The notes: generated by a model not told the origin, from the letters alone. Counted from the first letter of the stretch, positions 45,343-53,355 are shown. The stretch: DNA of 64,000 nt from Pseudomonadota bacterium (GCA_023433705.1 JAEYUC010000004.1:1-64000), one strand, 5' to 3'. Numbers and translations: made by a program.

Positions 45343-46011
45343 GTGAGCGCCCTTTCCCAGGACGAAATAGAACGCATCGTCACCGCCGCGCTGACGGGTG
45401 ACCGGGCCGCCGAATCGCGCATGCTGGCCGCGCTGCGGCCGGGCGTGCTTTCCGTGCTGCGTTACGGCGCTTTCCATCGCTGGATAGACGCCGAGGATCT
45501 CACCCAGGAGACGCTGCACATCGTCGTCGAGCGCGTGCGCGCCGCGACGATCGACGACCCGCGCAAGGTGTTCGCGTTCGCCGCGGCGACCGCGCGCAAC
45601 CTCGCGCTCAACGCGGCGCGCAAGATGCTGCGCCAGCAGACCGTCGTCGACTCGGAGCTCATCGACGAACTCGCGCAGAACCTCGGGATGGAGCAGAACG
45701 ACCTGTCCGATTCGGACGATCGCCATCTCGCCCAGGCGGTGGTGGCGCTGCTCGACGAGCTACCCGCCGAGCGCGACCGGCAGCTGCTCATGCGCTTCTA
45801 TCTAGACGGCATCGACAAACAGGCACTGTGCCGCGAGCTCGGGCTTTCCCCTAAGCACTTCGACCGTGTCCTGTTGCGGGCACGCACGCGACTGCGCGTC
45901 ATCATCGAGCGGCGGGCGCCGCACCTGGCATTGGTGCCGCGCGTCACGGCGATTTTGTTGCCGGTCGGCATCTCTTTCACGTTTTGGGTGAGAGTTTTTG
46001 GCTCGTGGTGA
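45343..46011 (+). CDS. ECF-type sigma-70 factor of the CHAT cluster
   Basis: A 222-aa sigma factor starting at GTG, 24 bases after the subtilase stop. Region 2 contains WIDAEDLTQETLHIVVERV, and region 4 contains LLDELPAERDRQLLMRFYLDG and LCRELGLSPKHFDRVLLRAR, its DNA-recognition helix. After region 4 comes an unusual hydrophobic end (VTAILLPVGISFTFWVRVFG) that could sit in the membrane. No region 3 or 1.1 is present. It is followed after 13 bases by an anti-sigma-like gene. It probably drives the CHAT cluster and perhaps other genes. Confidence 0.88.
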   Translation: MSALSQDEIERIVTAALTGDRAAESRMLAALRPGVLSVLRYGAFHRWIDAEDLTQETLHIVVERVRAATIDDPRKVFAFAAATARNLALNAARKMLRQQTVVDSELIDELAQNLGMEQNDLSDSDDRHLAQAVVALLDELPAERDRQLLMRFYLDGIDKQALCRELGLSPKHFDRVLLRARTRLRVIIERRAPHLALVPRVTAILLPVGISFTFWVRVFGSW

Positions 46012-46024
46012 CACAACTCACTCA

Positions 46025-46771
46025 ATGAAGCCTTCTGACCGCCAAACCTTCGAAGAGCAGCGCCGCCTGGTTTCGCGTTATGTCGCAGGAGATCTGTCGA
46101 GATCCGAATGCGCCGAATTCGAAGCGTGGCTGATCGCGTCCCCCGAACTGGCCGCCGAAGTCGAGATGGAACGCCGCCTGCGACGTGGCATGGCGAGCGC
46201 CGCGCGGCGCGGCTGGCTCAAACGAGGCGCCGTCCGCAGCAGCGGATCGAGCCAGCGTTGGCGTTACGCCGTCGCGGCGGGTCTGGTAGGCGCCGTTGCA
46301 CTGGGCCTTTCGGTCATGTCGCCCCGGACCGGCCAGCACACCGGACTGCCGTTGGCCGACGCGGACTCGAAACCCACGATCCTGGCGCGCGTCGTGCGCC
46401 TGGGGTCGATCCGAAGCCTCGGCACCGCCCCCGACATCATCGTCGCGCCCCACGACGCACCGGCCAGCCTGGTCGTCGAGCCCGATGTCGTCGTTCTCAC
46501 GTGCGAAGACGGCTCGATCGAACTCGAGTGCTCCAACGGGGCAGCGCCGCAGACTCCGCAGTACGCGGAATACGAACTGGACGTCGTCAATCGTCGCGGC
46601 TCGAACCTGGCCTGGCGCTCTTCCCGGCAGGCGCCGGCGGATCACCAGCGGTTATCTTTCGCGATCCCGGATCCCGCCAGCCTCGGCGCGGGCGACTACG
46701 ACCTGCTCGTTCGCGGTCATTCCGCGGATCACGAGGAGGTCGTCGCGCGTTTCTGGCTGCGGGTGGATTGA
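46025..46771 (+). CDS. Putative membrane anti-sigma factor
   Basis: A 248-aa protein. The N-terminal 50 residues (RRLVSRYVAGDLSRSECAEF, then EAWLIASPELAAEVEME) match the pattern of zinc-less anti-sigma domains. A single transmembrane helix follows (WRYAVAAGLVGAVALGLSVM, residues 78-98), then a C-terminal extracytoplasmic part with two Cys and beta strands ending VARFWLRVD. The position directly behind the sigma gene supports the assignment. I see no known sensor fold in the periplasmic part. Confidence 0.75.
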   Translation: MKPSDRQTFEEQRRLVSRYVAGDLSRSECAEFEAWLIASPELAAEVEMERRLRRGMASAARRGWLKRGAVRSSGSSQRWRYAVAAGLVGAVALGLSVMSPRTGQHTGLPLADADSKPTILARVVRLGSIRSLGTAPDIIVAPHDAPASLVVEPDVVVLTCEDGSIELECSNGAAPQTPQYAEYELDVVNRRGSNLAWRSSRQAPADHQRLSFAIPDPASLGAGDYDLLVRGHSADHEEVVARFWLRVD

Positions 46772-46810
46772 GACGCGGCCGAAGCAGCCGCGTCCGGCCT
46801 CGTCGAGGCC
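46772..46810. terminator. Double hairpin at convergent gene ends
   Basis: Two back-to-back hairpins, GACGCGGC/GCCGCGTC (46772-46794) and GGCCTC/GAGGCC (46796-46810), fill the gap between the anti-sigma stop and the convergent HNH gene stop. No T tract follows, yet the position fits a bidirectional transcript end. Confidence 0.5.
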
Positions 46811-46816
46811 CGCTAA

Positions 46817-47491
46817 CTAGCTCAGGTATTTCTTGATGCGCGCGTGCAGCGGCGAATGCCGCGGGAAGTGCGCGCGCAGGTATTCCATCTGGTCGGCGAG
46901 CACGCGCCGGCCCTTCAGGAAGATGTACTCGGCGTAAGTCGGCGTGAACGGCACAGCGATGAGCTGCATCTTCGCCTGCTCGGGCGTGCGCGACGCCTTC
47001 AGGTTGTTGCAGCGGCGGCACGCGGCAACGACATTGGTCCACACGTCACGTCCGCCCTGCGAGAACGGCCGGATGTGATCGCGCGACAACTCCTTCACGG
47101 GGAAACGCTGCGCGCAGTACAGGCAGAAGTGCGCGTCGCGCCGGAACAGGGTCTGGTTGTTGAGCGGCGGAACGTAATCGTGCCGCGTATTGCCCGGGTT
47201 TCCGGTGTGCCCCACGGTCGCGACGATGGAATTGACCTCGAGCACGGTGCGCAGGCCGCTGCGCGCGCTCACGCCGCCGTAAAGCTTGAAAAGGGGACTG
47301 CCACAGGTATAGGCGACCTGCTCCTGGTGATAGAGCCGCGCCGCTTCCTTGTAGTCGATCCATTCGAGGGGCATGCCCGACACGTCGGTTCGGAGCACGA
47401 GCTGGGAGAGCGCGCGACCGACGTCACCCGCGATGAGGTGCAGATCATTGCCAAGGCCGTGATCCGCTTTATCCAGATCGATGCCCAACAT
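46817..47491 (-). CDS. HNH endonuclease family protein
   Basis: A 224-aa protein with a C-terminal HNH domain. The zinc-finger and HNH residues are in FCLYCAQRF, LSRDHIRPFSQGG, VWTNVVAACRRCNNLKASRT. The N-terminal part LSQLVLRTDVSGMPLEWIDY, then KEAARLY, is shared with a common stand-alone HNH group of proteobacteria that has no assigned role. The start is uncertain: ATG at 47491 is chosen; the frame stays open to 47704, over the pnt leader. It is divergent from pntAA. Confidence 0.88.
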   Translation of the reverse strand: MLGIDLDKADHGLGNDLHLIAGDVGRALSQLVLRTDVSGMPLEWIDYKEAARLYHQEQVAYTCGSPLFKLYGGVSARSGLRTVLEVNSIVATVGHTGNPGNTRHDYVPPLNNQTLFRRDAHFCLYCAQRFPVKELSRDHIRPFSQGGRDVWTNVVAACRRCNNLKASRTPEQAKMQLIAVPFTPTYAEYIFLKGRRVLADQMEYLRAHFPRHSPLHARIKKYLS

Positions 47492-47571
47492 TGAGCATGT
47501 AAGATAATCCAGCGGTGTGCGACAATTCAACGCCGCAACACATTCATTTAACACGGGAAAAAGAGGCCATT

Positions 47572-47586
47572 GGTGGCATTGCCACC
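47572..47586. promoter_or_regulatory. Perfect palindrome in pnt leader
   Basis: GGTGGCA-T-TGCCACC is a seven-base perfect inverted repeat about 40 bases before the pntAA start. It may be an operator or an mRNA hairpin. No family can be named. Confidence 0.35.
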
Positions 47587-47624
47587 GGCCCCACCCAAAA
47601 AAGGGATAGCGGGAGTCCATACAA

Positions 47625-48752
47625 ATGCCGATCACGATTGGCGCGCTGCGCGAGAGCGCGCCCGGTGAAACTCGCGTCGCACTCGTTCCCGAGGTCGTCG
47701 ACAAGCTGATTGCCGCGGGCGCCCGCGTGTTGCTGGAGTCTGGGGCCGGAACCCGGGCGCAATTCCCCGACGCGCTCTACAAGAAGGGCGAATGGGCGGG
47801 GAGCTCGTCCGACGTGCTCGCGCAGTCCGACGTGTTGCTGACGGTCGCGCCCCTGACCGTGGAGCAGATCGGCCAGCTCAAGCCGGGCGCCGTGGTCGTA
47901 GGCTTTCTCCAGGCGCACACGCGGCATGCCGAGGTGAAGGCCCTGCGCGACCGCAAGATCACGAGCTTCGCGGTCGAGCTGATTCCGCGCATTTCCCGCG
48001 CGCAGTCGATGGACGGCCTGTCTTCCCAGGCCGCGCTCGCCGGCTACAAGGCGGTGCTGATCGCCGCGAACAATCTCGAGAAGTTCATGCCGATGCTGAC
48101 CACCGCCGCGGGCACGATCCGTCCCGCGCAGGCGCTCATCATCGGCGCCGGCGTCGCGGGCCTGCAGGCCATCGCCACCGCCCGACGCCTGGGCGCCGTG
48201 GTCGAGGCATACGACGTGCGCAGCGCGACGCGCGAGCAGGTTAAGTCGCTGGGCGCCAAGTTCGTCGAGACCGGGGTCAGCGCCGACGGCGTGGGCGGCT
48301 ACGCCCGCGAGCTGACTCCCGAGGAAAAGGCGAAGCAGCAGGAGGCGCTCGATTCGCGCATTGCAGCCGTGGACACGGTCATTTCGACCGCCTCGGTGCC
48401 GGGCCGCAAGGCACCGGTGATCATCTCGAAAGCGGCGGTGGAGCGCATGCGCGCCGGATCCGTGATCGTCGACATCGCCGCCGAACAGGGCGGCAACTGC
48501 GAGCTCACCAGGGCCGGCGAAACGGTGGTCCACCAGGGCGTGAAGATCATCGGACCGGTCAATCTGGCGGGCACGCTCGCGTACAACGCGAGCGAGATGT
48601 ACGCGCGCAACCTGCTCAATTTCCTCAAGCCGGCCATCGGCAAGGCCGGCGACCTCGCCATCGACTGGAACGACGAGGTTTTCGCGGGCGCGGTGCTCAC
48701 GCACGACGGCGCCATCAAACACGAAGCCACGCGCAAGGCCGTGGAGGGTTGA
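47625..48752 (+). CDS. pntAA: NAD(P) transhydrogenase subunit alpha part 1
   Basis: A 375-aa NAD(H)-binding soluble domain (dI) of the proton-pumping transhydrogenase. It starts MPITIGALRESAPGETRVAL. The Rossmann motif is IIGAGVAGLQAIATARRLGA, and the mobile-loop region and SVPGRKAPVIISK are family features. In E. coli this domain is fused with membrane segments in PntA; here the alpha chain is split as in Rhodospirillum. GGGAG lies nine bases before the ATG. The operon continues with pntAB (4-base gap) and pntB. Confidence 0.95.
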   Translation: MPITIGALRESAPGETRVALVPEVVDKLIAAGARVLLESGAGTRAQFPDALYKKGEWAGSSSDVLAQSDVLLTVAPLTVEQIGQLKPGAVVVGFLQAHTRHAEVKALRDRKITSFAVELIPRISRAQSMDGLSSQAALAGYKAVLIAANNLEKFMPMLTTAAGTIRPAQALIIGAGVAGLQAIATARRLGAVVEAYDVRSATREQVKSLGAKFVETGVSADGVGGYARELTPEEKAKQQEALDSRIAAVDTVISTASVPGRKAPVIISKAAVERMRAGSVIVDIAAEQGGNCELTRAGETVVHQGVKIIGPVNLAGTLAYNASEMYARNLLNFLKPAIGKAGDLAIDWNDEVFAGAVLTHDGAIKHEATRKAVEG

Positions 48753-48756
48753 TCAC

Positions 48757-49062
48757 ATGACCGGAATAGTCGCTCTCTACATCTTCATGCTCGCGGCCTT
48801 CACCGGCTACGAGATCATCGCCAAGGTGCCGGTGATCCTGCACACGCCGCTCATGTCGGGCTCGAACTTCGTGCACGGCATCGTGCTGGTCGGCGCCATG
48901 GTCGCGCTCGGCAGCGCGGATACCACGCTGGAGAAGGTCATCGGCTTCGTCGGTGTGCTGCTCGCCGCCGGCAACGCGGTCGGCGGTTACGTCGTGACCG
49001 AGCGAATGCTCGAGATGTTCAAGTCTTCCGGCGCGAAGAAGCCGTCCGGAGGCGGACACTGA
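48757..49062 (+). CDS. pntAB: NAD(P) transhydrogenase subunit alpha part 2
   Basis: A 101-aa membrane protein with about three helices (residues 3-23, 35-52 and 58-85) forming the alpha-side half of the proton channel domain dII. It starts MTGIVALYIFMLAAFTGYEI and contains VPVILHTPLMSGSNFVHGIV, typical of the family. It begins four bases after pntAA and its stop overlaps the pntB start (TGATG). Confidence 0.94.
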   Translation: MTGIVALYIFMLAAFTGYEIIAKVPVILHTPLMSGSNFVHGIVLVGAMVALGSADTTLEKVIGFVGVLLAAGNAVGGYVVTERMLEMFKSSGAKKPSGGGH

Positions 49063-50498
49063 TGGAAACCGCGATGAATACGCCCGGCTTCTTCTCGCCG
49101 CGGCTGCTGATCGACATCAGCTACTTCCTCACTGCCGTGTTGTTCATCATGGGCCTGAAGCGCATGAGCTCGCCGGTGACCGCGCGCAGCGGCATCCTCT
49201 GGGCGGGCGCAGGCATGGTGGTGGCCACGCTCGTCACGTTCCTGTACCCGGGAATGTCGAACTACGAGCTGATCATCGCGGCCATTGTCGTCGGCTCCCT
49301 GATCGCGTGGTGGAGCGGCAAGAAGGTCGCGATGACCGACATGCCGCAGATGATCGCGCTCTACAACGGCATGGGCGGCGGCGCGGCCGCGGCCATCGCG
49401 GCGGTGGAGCTGTATCGCGCGGCCTTCGCGAATACGGGCGAAGGAGCCGCCGTGGAGCACAGCCAGGTCGTCATGACGCTGGCCGTCGTCGGCGGCATCA
49501 TCGGCGCGGTCTCGTTCAGCGGTAGTTTGATCGCCTGGGCGAAGCTGCAGGGCGTGCTCAACAAGACCGTGCGGTTCGGGGGTCAGAAGTTCGTCAACGG
49601 CCTGCTGCTGCTCGGCGCTTTGATCGCGGGCGGCGTGGTCGTGCTGCATCACGGCGGCGATCCGCTGCACGTCTCGCTGATCTTCGGCCTGGCGCTGCTG
49701 CTCGGCATCGCGATGACGCTGCCGATCGGCGGCGCGGACATGCCGGTGGTCATCTCGCTGTACAACGCCCTCACCGGCCTCGCGGTCGCGTTCGAAGGTT
49801 TCGTGCTCGACAACGCCGCGATGATCATCGCGGGCACGGTGGTCGGTTCGGCGGGCACGCTGCTCACGCAACTCATGGCGAAAGCGATGAACCGCTCGCT
49901 GGGCAACGTGTTGTTCTCGGACTTCGGTTCGGGTGGCGGCGCGGCCGCGACCGAGGTGAAGGGCTCGATGAAGCCCATCGAGGCCTCCGACGTCGGCGTG
50001 ATGATGGCCTTCGCGAGCAAGGTGATCGTCGTGCCCGGCTACGGCATGGCCGTCGCGCAGGCGCAGCACAAGGTCTGGGAGATGTGCCAGCTGCTCATCG
50101 ATCGCGGCGTCACGGTGAAGTTCGCGATCCACCCGGTGGCGGGCCGCATGCCCGGCCACATGAACGTGCTGCTCGCCGAAGCCGGCGTGCCGTACGACCT
50201 GATCGCCGATCTCGACGAGATCAACGCGGAGTTCGAGACTGCGGATGTCGCGCTGATCATCGGCGCGAACGACGTGGTGAACCCCGTTGCCCGCACCGAC
50301 AAGTCCTCGCCTATCTACGGCATGCCGATCCTGAACGCCGACAAGGCCAAGAACGTGATCGTCATCAAGCGCGGCCAGGGCGCGGGTTTCTCCGGCATCG
50401 AGAACGCCCTCTTCTTCCTCGACAACACGCGCATGTTGTACGGCGACGGCCAGAAGGCCGCGGCGGAACTCGTAAACGCCATCAAGGCCGTCGGCTGA
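49062..50498 (+). CDS. pntB: NAD(P) transhydrogenase subunit beta
   Basis: A 478-aa protein with about eight membrane helices (residues 10-260) and a C-terminal NADP(H)-binding domain dIII. The dIII signatures are VIVVPGYGMAVAQAQHKVWE, HPVAGRMPGHMNVLLAEAGV, IGANDVVNP and IKRGQGAGFSGIENALFF. Together with the two alpha pieces it moves hydride from NADH to NADP+ using the proton gradient, supplying NADPH, which would suit glutathione and biosynthetic demand. A long hairpin follows. Confidence 0.96.
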   Translation: METAMNTPGFFSPRLLIDISYFLTAVLFIMGLKRMSSPVTARSGILWAGAGMVVATLVTFLYPGMSNYELIIAAIVVGSLIAWWSGKKVAMTDMPQMIALYNGMGGGAAAAIAAVELYRAAFANTGEGAAVEHSQVVMTLAVVGGIIGAVSFSGSLIAWAKLQGVLNKTVRFGGQKFVNGLLLLGALIAGGVVVLHHGGDPLHVSLIFGLALLLGIAMTLPIGGADMPVVISLYNALTGLAVAFEGFVLDNAAMIIAGTVVGSAGTLLTQLMAKAMNRSLGNVLFSDFGSGGGAAATEVKGSMKPIEASDVGVMMAFASKVIVVPGYGMAVAQAQHKVWEMCQLLIDRGVTVKFAIHPVAGRMPGHMNVLLAEAGVPYDLIADLDEINAEFETADVALIIGANDVVNPVARTDKSSPIYGMPILNADKAKNVIVIKRGQGAGFSGIENALFFLDNTRMLYGDGQKAAAELVNAIKAVG

Positions 50499-50507
50499 TC
50501 GCTGGTA

Positions 50508-50585
50508 GGTGCCGGGTGAGAAATCGCTGAGTTAGCGAGGCGCGCGGGAGCGCGCCGCTAACTCAGCGATTTCTCACCCGGCACC
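50508..50585. repeat. Long inverted repeat after pntB, copy D (variant)
   Basis: Perfect 30-base arms (50508-50537 and 50556-50585) around an 18-base loop that itself can pair (GGCGCG/CGCGCC-like). The outer ends are GGTGCC and GGCACC as in copies A and B, but the inner sequence is different. Located between the convergent stops of pntB and the UPF0114 gene, it may also serve as a transcription stop for both. Confidence 0.85.
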
Positions 50586-50601
50586 AGCATGCTACCTCCG
50601 C

Positions 50602-51114
50602 TCAGTGGTCGCGGTGCTTGGCGAAGGACATCCGGTCGAGGACGCCGAGCAGCACGGCCGAGAAGACGAAGGCCATGTGCATGATGATGTACCACTTGAT
50701 CTTGTCGTTATCGATCTGCTCGACCTGCATGAATTTGCGCAGCAGGTGAATCGACGAGATCGCGACGATGCTCGCGGCCACCTTGAGCTTCAACGTGCCC
50801 GCGTCGAGCTTGCCCAGCCAGTTGAGCGAGTCGGTACCCTTCGCGTCGATCGTCGAAACGAAATTTTCGTAGCCCGAGAACATCACCATCACGATGAGGC
50901 TTCCCACGAGTGCGATGTCGATCATCGCCAGCACCTTGAGCACGAGGTCCGCCTCGTCCAGGATGTGGGCCTCGGTCACCACGTGAAACGCTTCCTGGAA
51001 AAACTTGATGCCGAGCGCGAGCAGCGCCAGCGACAGCCCAAGGAAAACCGGCGCTAGCAGCCAGCGTGAGGCAAACAGGGATTTTTCGACGAGGTATTCG
51101 ACTTTTGACGCCAC
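50602..51114 (-). CDS. UPF0114 (YqhA) family membrane protein
   Basis: A 170-aa inner-membrane protein with four hydrophobic helices. The N-terminus VEKSLFASRWLLAPVFLGLS matches the YqhA/TIGR00645 family, as do ALVGSLIVMVMFSGYENFVS and LKLKVAASIVAISSIHLLR. The function of the family is not established. A GTG at 51114 with GGAG seven bases upstream fits the family start; the frame is open to 51183. Confidence 0.9.
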   Translation of the reverse strand: MASKVEYLVEKSLFASRWLLAPVFLGLSLALLALGIKFFQEAFHVVTEAHILDEADLVLKVLAMIDIALVGSLIVMVMFSGYENFVSTIDAKGTDSLNWLGKLDAGTLKLKVAASIVAISSIHLLRKFMQVEQIDNDKIKWYIIMHMAFVFSAVLLGVLDRMSFAKHRDH

Positions 51115-51201
51115 AAGCGAGCTCCGGAGATTGCGAGGCGCTCTTATTGTAGCCGTAGAAAGCGGCTTGGTAGGCTGCGGCAAACCTCACGGAGACTGCA
51201 C

Positions 51202-51681
51202 ATGATCACTCGCCGGGATCTCGCCGCCGCGGCCATCGCCGCAACCGTCACGCTTGCCTGTGTCTCGATGGCCGACGAGAAGCGGCCGGTGCTCGATTCC
51301 ACGGCCTGGAAGTGGGAGGACATGGCGGTCAAGAAGACCGACGTCGGCGAGCTGCGCTCGCTGGTGCGCGAGCCGACCCGCACGCTCGATGAGCTCGAGA
51401 TGCACATCACGACGCTGAATCCGAACACCACCTCGCACCCGCCGCACACGCATCCGAACGAGGAGATCGTCATCGTGCGCGAGGGCACACTTCAAGCCCA
51501 CGTGAACGGCAAGGAAGTCGTGGTGGGTCCGGGCGGCATCCTGTTCTACGCGTCGATGCAGCCGCACGGCGTGAAGAACATCGGCGATACGCCCGCGACG
51601 TACTTCGTGATCAACTGGAAGAGCCCGGGCTCCGGAACGAAGCAGATTCCGAAGGAGCCGAGCGGCCCGTCGGCGCAGTAG
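51202..51681 (+). CDS. Exported cupin protein
   Basis: A 159-aa protein with a Tat-like or Sec signal (MITRRDLAAAAIAATVTLAC) and one cupin domain. The metal motif reads HPPHTHPNEEIVIVREGTLQ (two His and a Glu) and the second motif MQPHGVKNIGDTPATYFVIN supplies another His. Possible lipidation at Cys 20 cannot be excluded. The substrate is unknown. Its stop and that of the convergent DUF3106 gene are directly adjacent. Confidence 0.85.
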   Translation: MITRRDLAAAAIAATVTLACVSMADEKRPVLDSTAWKWEDMAVKKTDVGELRSLVREPTRTLDELEMHITTLNPNTTSHPPHTHPNEEIVIVREGTLQAHVNGKEVVVGPGGILFYASMQPHGVKNIGDTPATYFVINWKSPGSGTKQIPKEPSGPSAQ

Positions 51682-52272
51682 TTAGGGGTCCCGCCTGGGC
51701 TGGTCGGGCTGCGGGGACTGCTCGCCGGACTGCTGGCGCCGCTCCCGGCGTTCGCGGCGGCGCTCCAGCCACTTCTCGCGCTCTTCGGGCGTCGCATTCT
51801 CCCAGCGTTCGCGCAGCTTCTGCCGCTGCTCCGGCGTGAGTTTCTCGAGGCGGTGATACCCCTCGCGCACGCGCTGCTGCTGCTCCGGCGTGAGTTCGCG
51901 GTATTCGTGCCAGCGGCGGCGCGCGGCCTCGCGTTGCTCGGGCGTGAGCTCGCGCCAGCGCTTGAAGCGCGCCTGGGCGCGCTCGCGTTCCTCCGGCGTC
52001 ATCGATAACCAGCGGCGGCTGCCGCGCAGCAGCTTCTGCTGCTGCTCGGGCGCGAGCGTGGTCCAGCGATCCTTGAAACGGTCCAGGACTTTCTGTTCCT
52101 CGGGCGTGAGACTCGACCAGGCGATCGACCCCGGTGCGTTCGCGGTGGCGGCCGCGCCATCCTCGGGCCCGTGCGCGCGCGCCCGCGGCGCGACGACGCA
52201 CTGCAGCCCGACGGCGCAAAGCGCGGCCAGCGCGGCGCGACGCGTGAACCCTGGAGTGCGCACGGTGTTCAT
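51682..52272 (-). CDS. DUF3106 exported protein with LTPEQ repeats
   Basis: A 196-aa protein with a signal peptide (TRRAALAALCAVGLQCVVAP) and a body of repeated helix starts, LTPEEQ, LAPEQQ, MTPEER, LTPEQR (three times or more), about every 20 residues. DUF3106 proteins are commonly found last in small ECF operons. The C-terminus is Arg/Glu-rich and probably disordered. Its start overlaps the stop of the 59-aa gene by four bases (ATGA), so the four genes to 53355 form one operon. Confidence 0.85.
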   Translation of the reverse strand: MNTVRTPGFTRRAALAALCAVGLQCVVAPRARAHGPEDGAAATANAPGSIAWSSLTPEEQKVLDRFKDRWTTLAPEQQQKLLRGSRRWLSMTPEERERAQARFKRWRELTPEQREAARRRWHEYRELTPEQQQRVREGYHRLEKLTPEQRQKLRERWENATPEEREKWLERRRERRERRQQSGEQSPQPDQPRRDP

Positions 52273-52448
52273 TCGCCGTCCTTCACGGGTGGGCGCGGCT
52301 TGCGGGCGGTTTCCTTGAGCCGTTCGATGTCCGCCTTGGCGAGGAAATCCGAGAAACCGTCGTCCTCCGATGCGTCGTTGATCTCGTCGATGCCACCGAG
52401 GAACTCGAGCAGGTCATCGTCCGGATCTGTCTTCTTCGGGTCGCTCAT
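52269..52448 (-). CDS. Small acidic protein (59 aa)
   Basis: A short gene between DUF3619 and DUF3106. It codes MSDPKKTDPDDDLLEFLGGI followed by acidic DEINDASEDD and a helical DFLAKADIERLKETA, ending in a Pro/Arg-rich tail. Both ends use ATGA overlaps with the neighbours, strong evidence that it is translated. No signal or membrane segment is present, so it is cytoplasmic. I do not recognise a family. It may modulate the sigma/anti-sigma pair (inference). Confidence 0.8.
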   Translation of the reverse strand: MSDPKKTDPDDDLLEFLGGIDEINDASEDDGFSDFLAKADIERLKETARKPRPPVKDGE

Positions 52449-52807
52449 GTTTCCACCTCACTTGCGGCCCATTCGTAGAACTCGAGATCCGTGGCGTCGG
52501 CGACGAAATCGGGCGCTTCGGCATCGGCGAGCAACTCGAAATCTTCCACGACGTTCGTGGCCTGCGCGGGCAGCGAATCCACGCCACTCGGTCCGGACCA
52601 GATCATCACGGCAAGAACCGCCACCGCCGCGGCGGTGCCCGCAGGCAGATAGGTGCGCCAGCCCGCGAACCGCGCCGGGCGTTCGACCTGGTCCAATGCG
52701 GCATGCCGGGCCCGCGTCAGGCGCGAGCGCGTGCGGCCATCGAGTCGAGCCGCGCTCTCCTCGAGAACCTCCTGCGTGCGTTTTTCGAACGGTGTGCGGT
52801 CGCTCAT
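52445..52807 (-). CDS. DUF3619-like membrane protein, probable anti-sigma
   Basis: A 120-aa protein with a cytoplasmic Arg-rich helix (residues 1-45: FEKRTQEVLEESAARLDGRT, then RSRLTRARHAA) and one transmembrane helix (YLPAGTAAAVAVLAVMIW). It then has a short acidic periplasmic tail ending LEFYEWAASEVET. The DUF3619 pattern and its place right after an ECF sigma gene suggest an anti-sigma role. It is coupled to the 59-aa gene by ATGA. Confidence 0.75.
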   Translation of the reverse strand: MSDRTPFEKRTQEVLEESAARLDGRTRSRLTRARHAALDQVERPARFAGWRTYLPAGTAAAVAVLAVMIWSGPSGVDSLPAQATNVVEDFELLADAEAPDFVADATDLEFYEWAASEVET

Positions 52808-52818
52808 GGCTGCAGCCT

Positions 52819-53355
52819 TCAGAATACTTCACCGAGCCGCGCGCGCAGCGTCGCCAGCGCGCGGAAATAATGCGTCTTAACGCTGCCTTCGGAGCAGCCC
52901 ATCGCGCGCGCGGTCTCGCTCACGTCGAGTCCTTCGAAGTTTCGCAGCAGGAACGCTTCCTGCTGGCGCGCCGGCAAGTCGGCCAGCGCCTGCTCCAGCA
53001 CTCCGATCGCCTCGTCGAGCTCGAGGCGCTGCGCGGGTGTGGCCTCCGGGCTCGGAGCGGCCGCGATGGGATCGATCTCCTCGTCGTCTTCGGCATCGCG
53101 CAGCGGCAGCCACGACATGATTCTTCCGCGCACCGTGCGGCGCCGCTGCATGTCGCGAATGCGATTCGAAAGGATGCGATAGAACAGGGGACGCCACTCC
53201 GCCTCGGGCCGTGATGCATACGACTGCACGAGTTTCATCATCGCGTCCTGAACGGCGTCGAGCGCATCGTCGTCGTTGCGCAATGCAAGTTGCGCGATCT
53301 TGAATGCGCGCTTCTCGACGCCGGTCAGAAACTGATCGAGAGCGCGGCTCGTCAT
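52819..53355 (-). CDS. ECF-type sigma-70 factor
   Basis: A 178-aa RNA polymerase sigma factor. Region 2 contains LRNDDDALDAVQDAMMKLVQ and WRPLFYRILSNRIRDMQRRR, and region 4 has LADLPARQQEAFLLRNFEGL and GCSEGSVKTHYFRALATLR. The linker between them is short and acidic. The frame is open to 53472, but the ATG at 53355 fits the family start (SRALDQFLTGVEKRAFKIAQ). It heads the operon sigma, DUF3619, 59-aa protein, DUF3106, a common proteobacterial arrangement. Confidence 0.92.
   Translation of the reverse strand: MTSRALDQFLTGVEKRAFKIAQLALRNDDDALDAVQDAMMKLVQSYASRPEAEWRPLFYRILSNRIRDMQRRRTVRGRIMSWLPLRDAEDDEEIDPIAAAPSPEATPAQRLELDEAIGVLEQALADLPARQQEAFLLRNFEGLDVSETARAMGCSEGSVKTHYFRALATLRARLGEVF

Noticed and set aside
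39650..51690. Recurrent CTAACTA/TAGTTAG near stop codons (39654, 43184, 45316, 46814 and 51680).
   Set aside because: At least one case is explained by adjacent convergent stop codons, and the rest were not shown to exceed chance.
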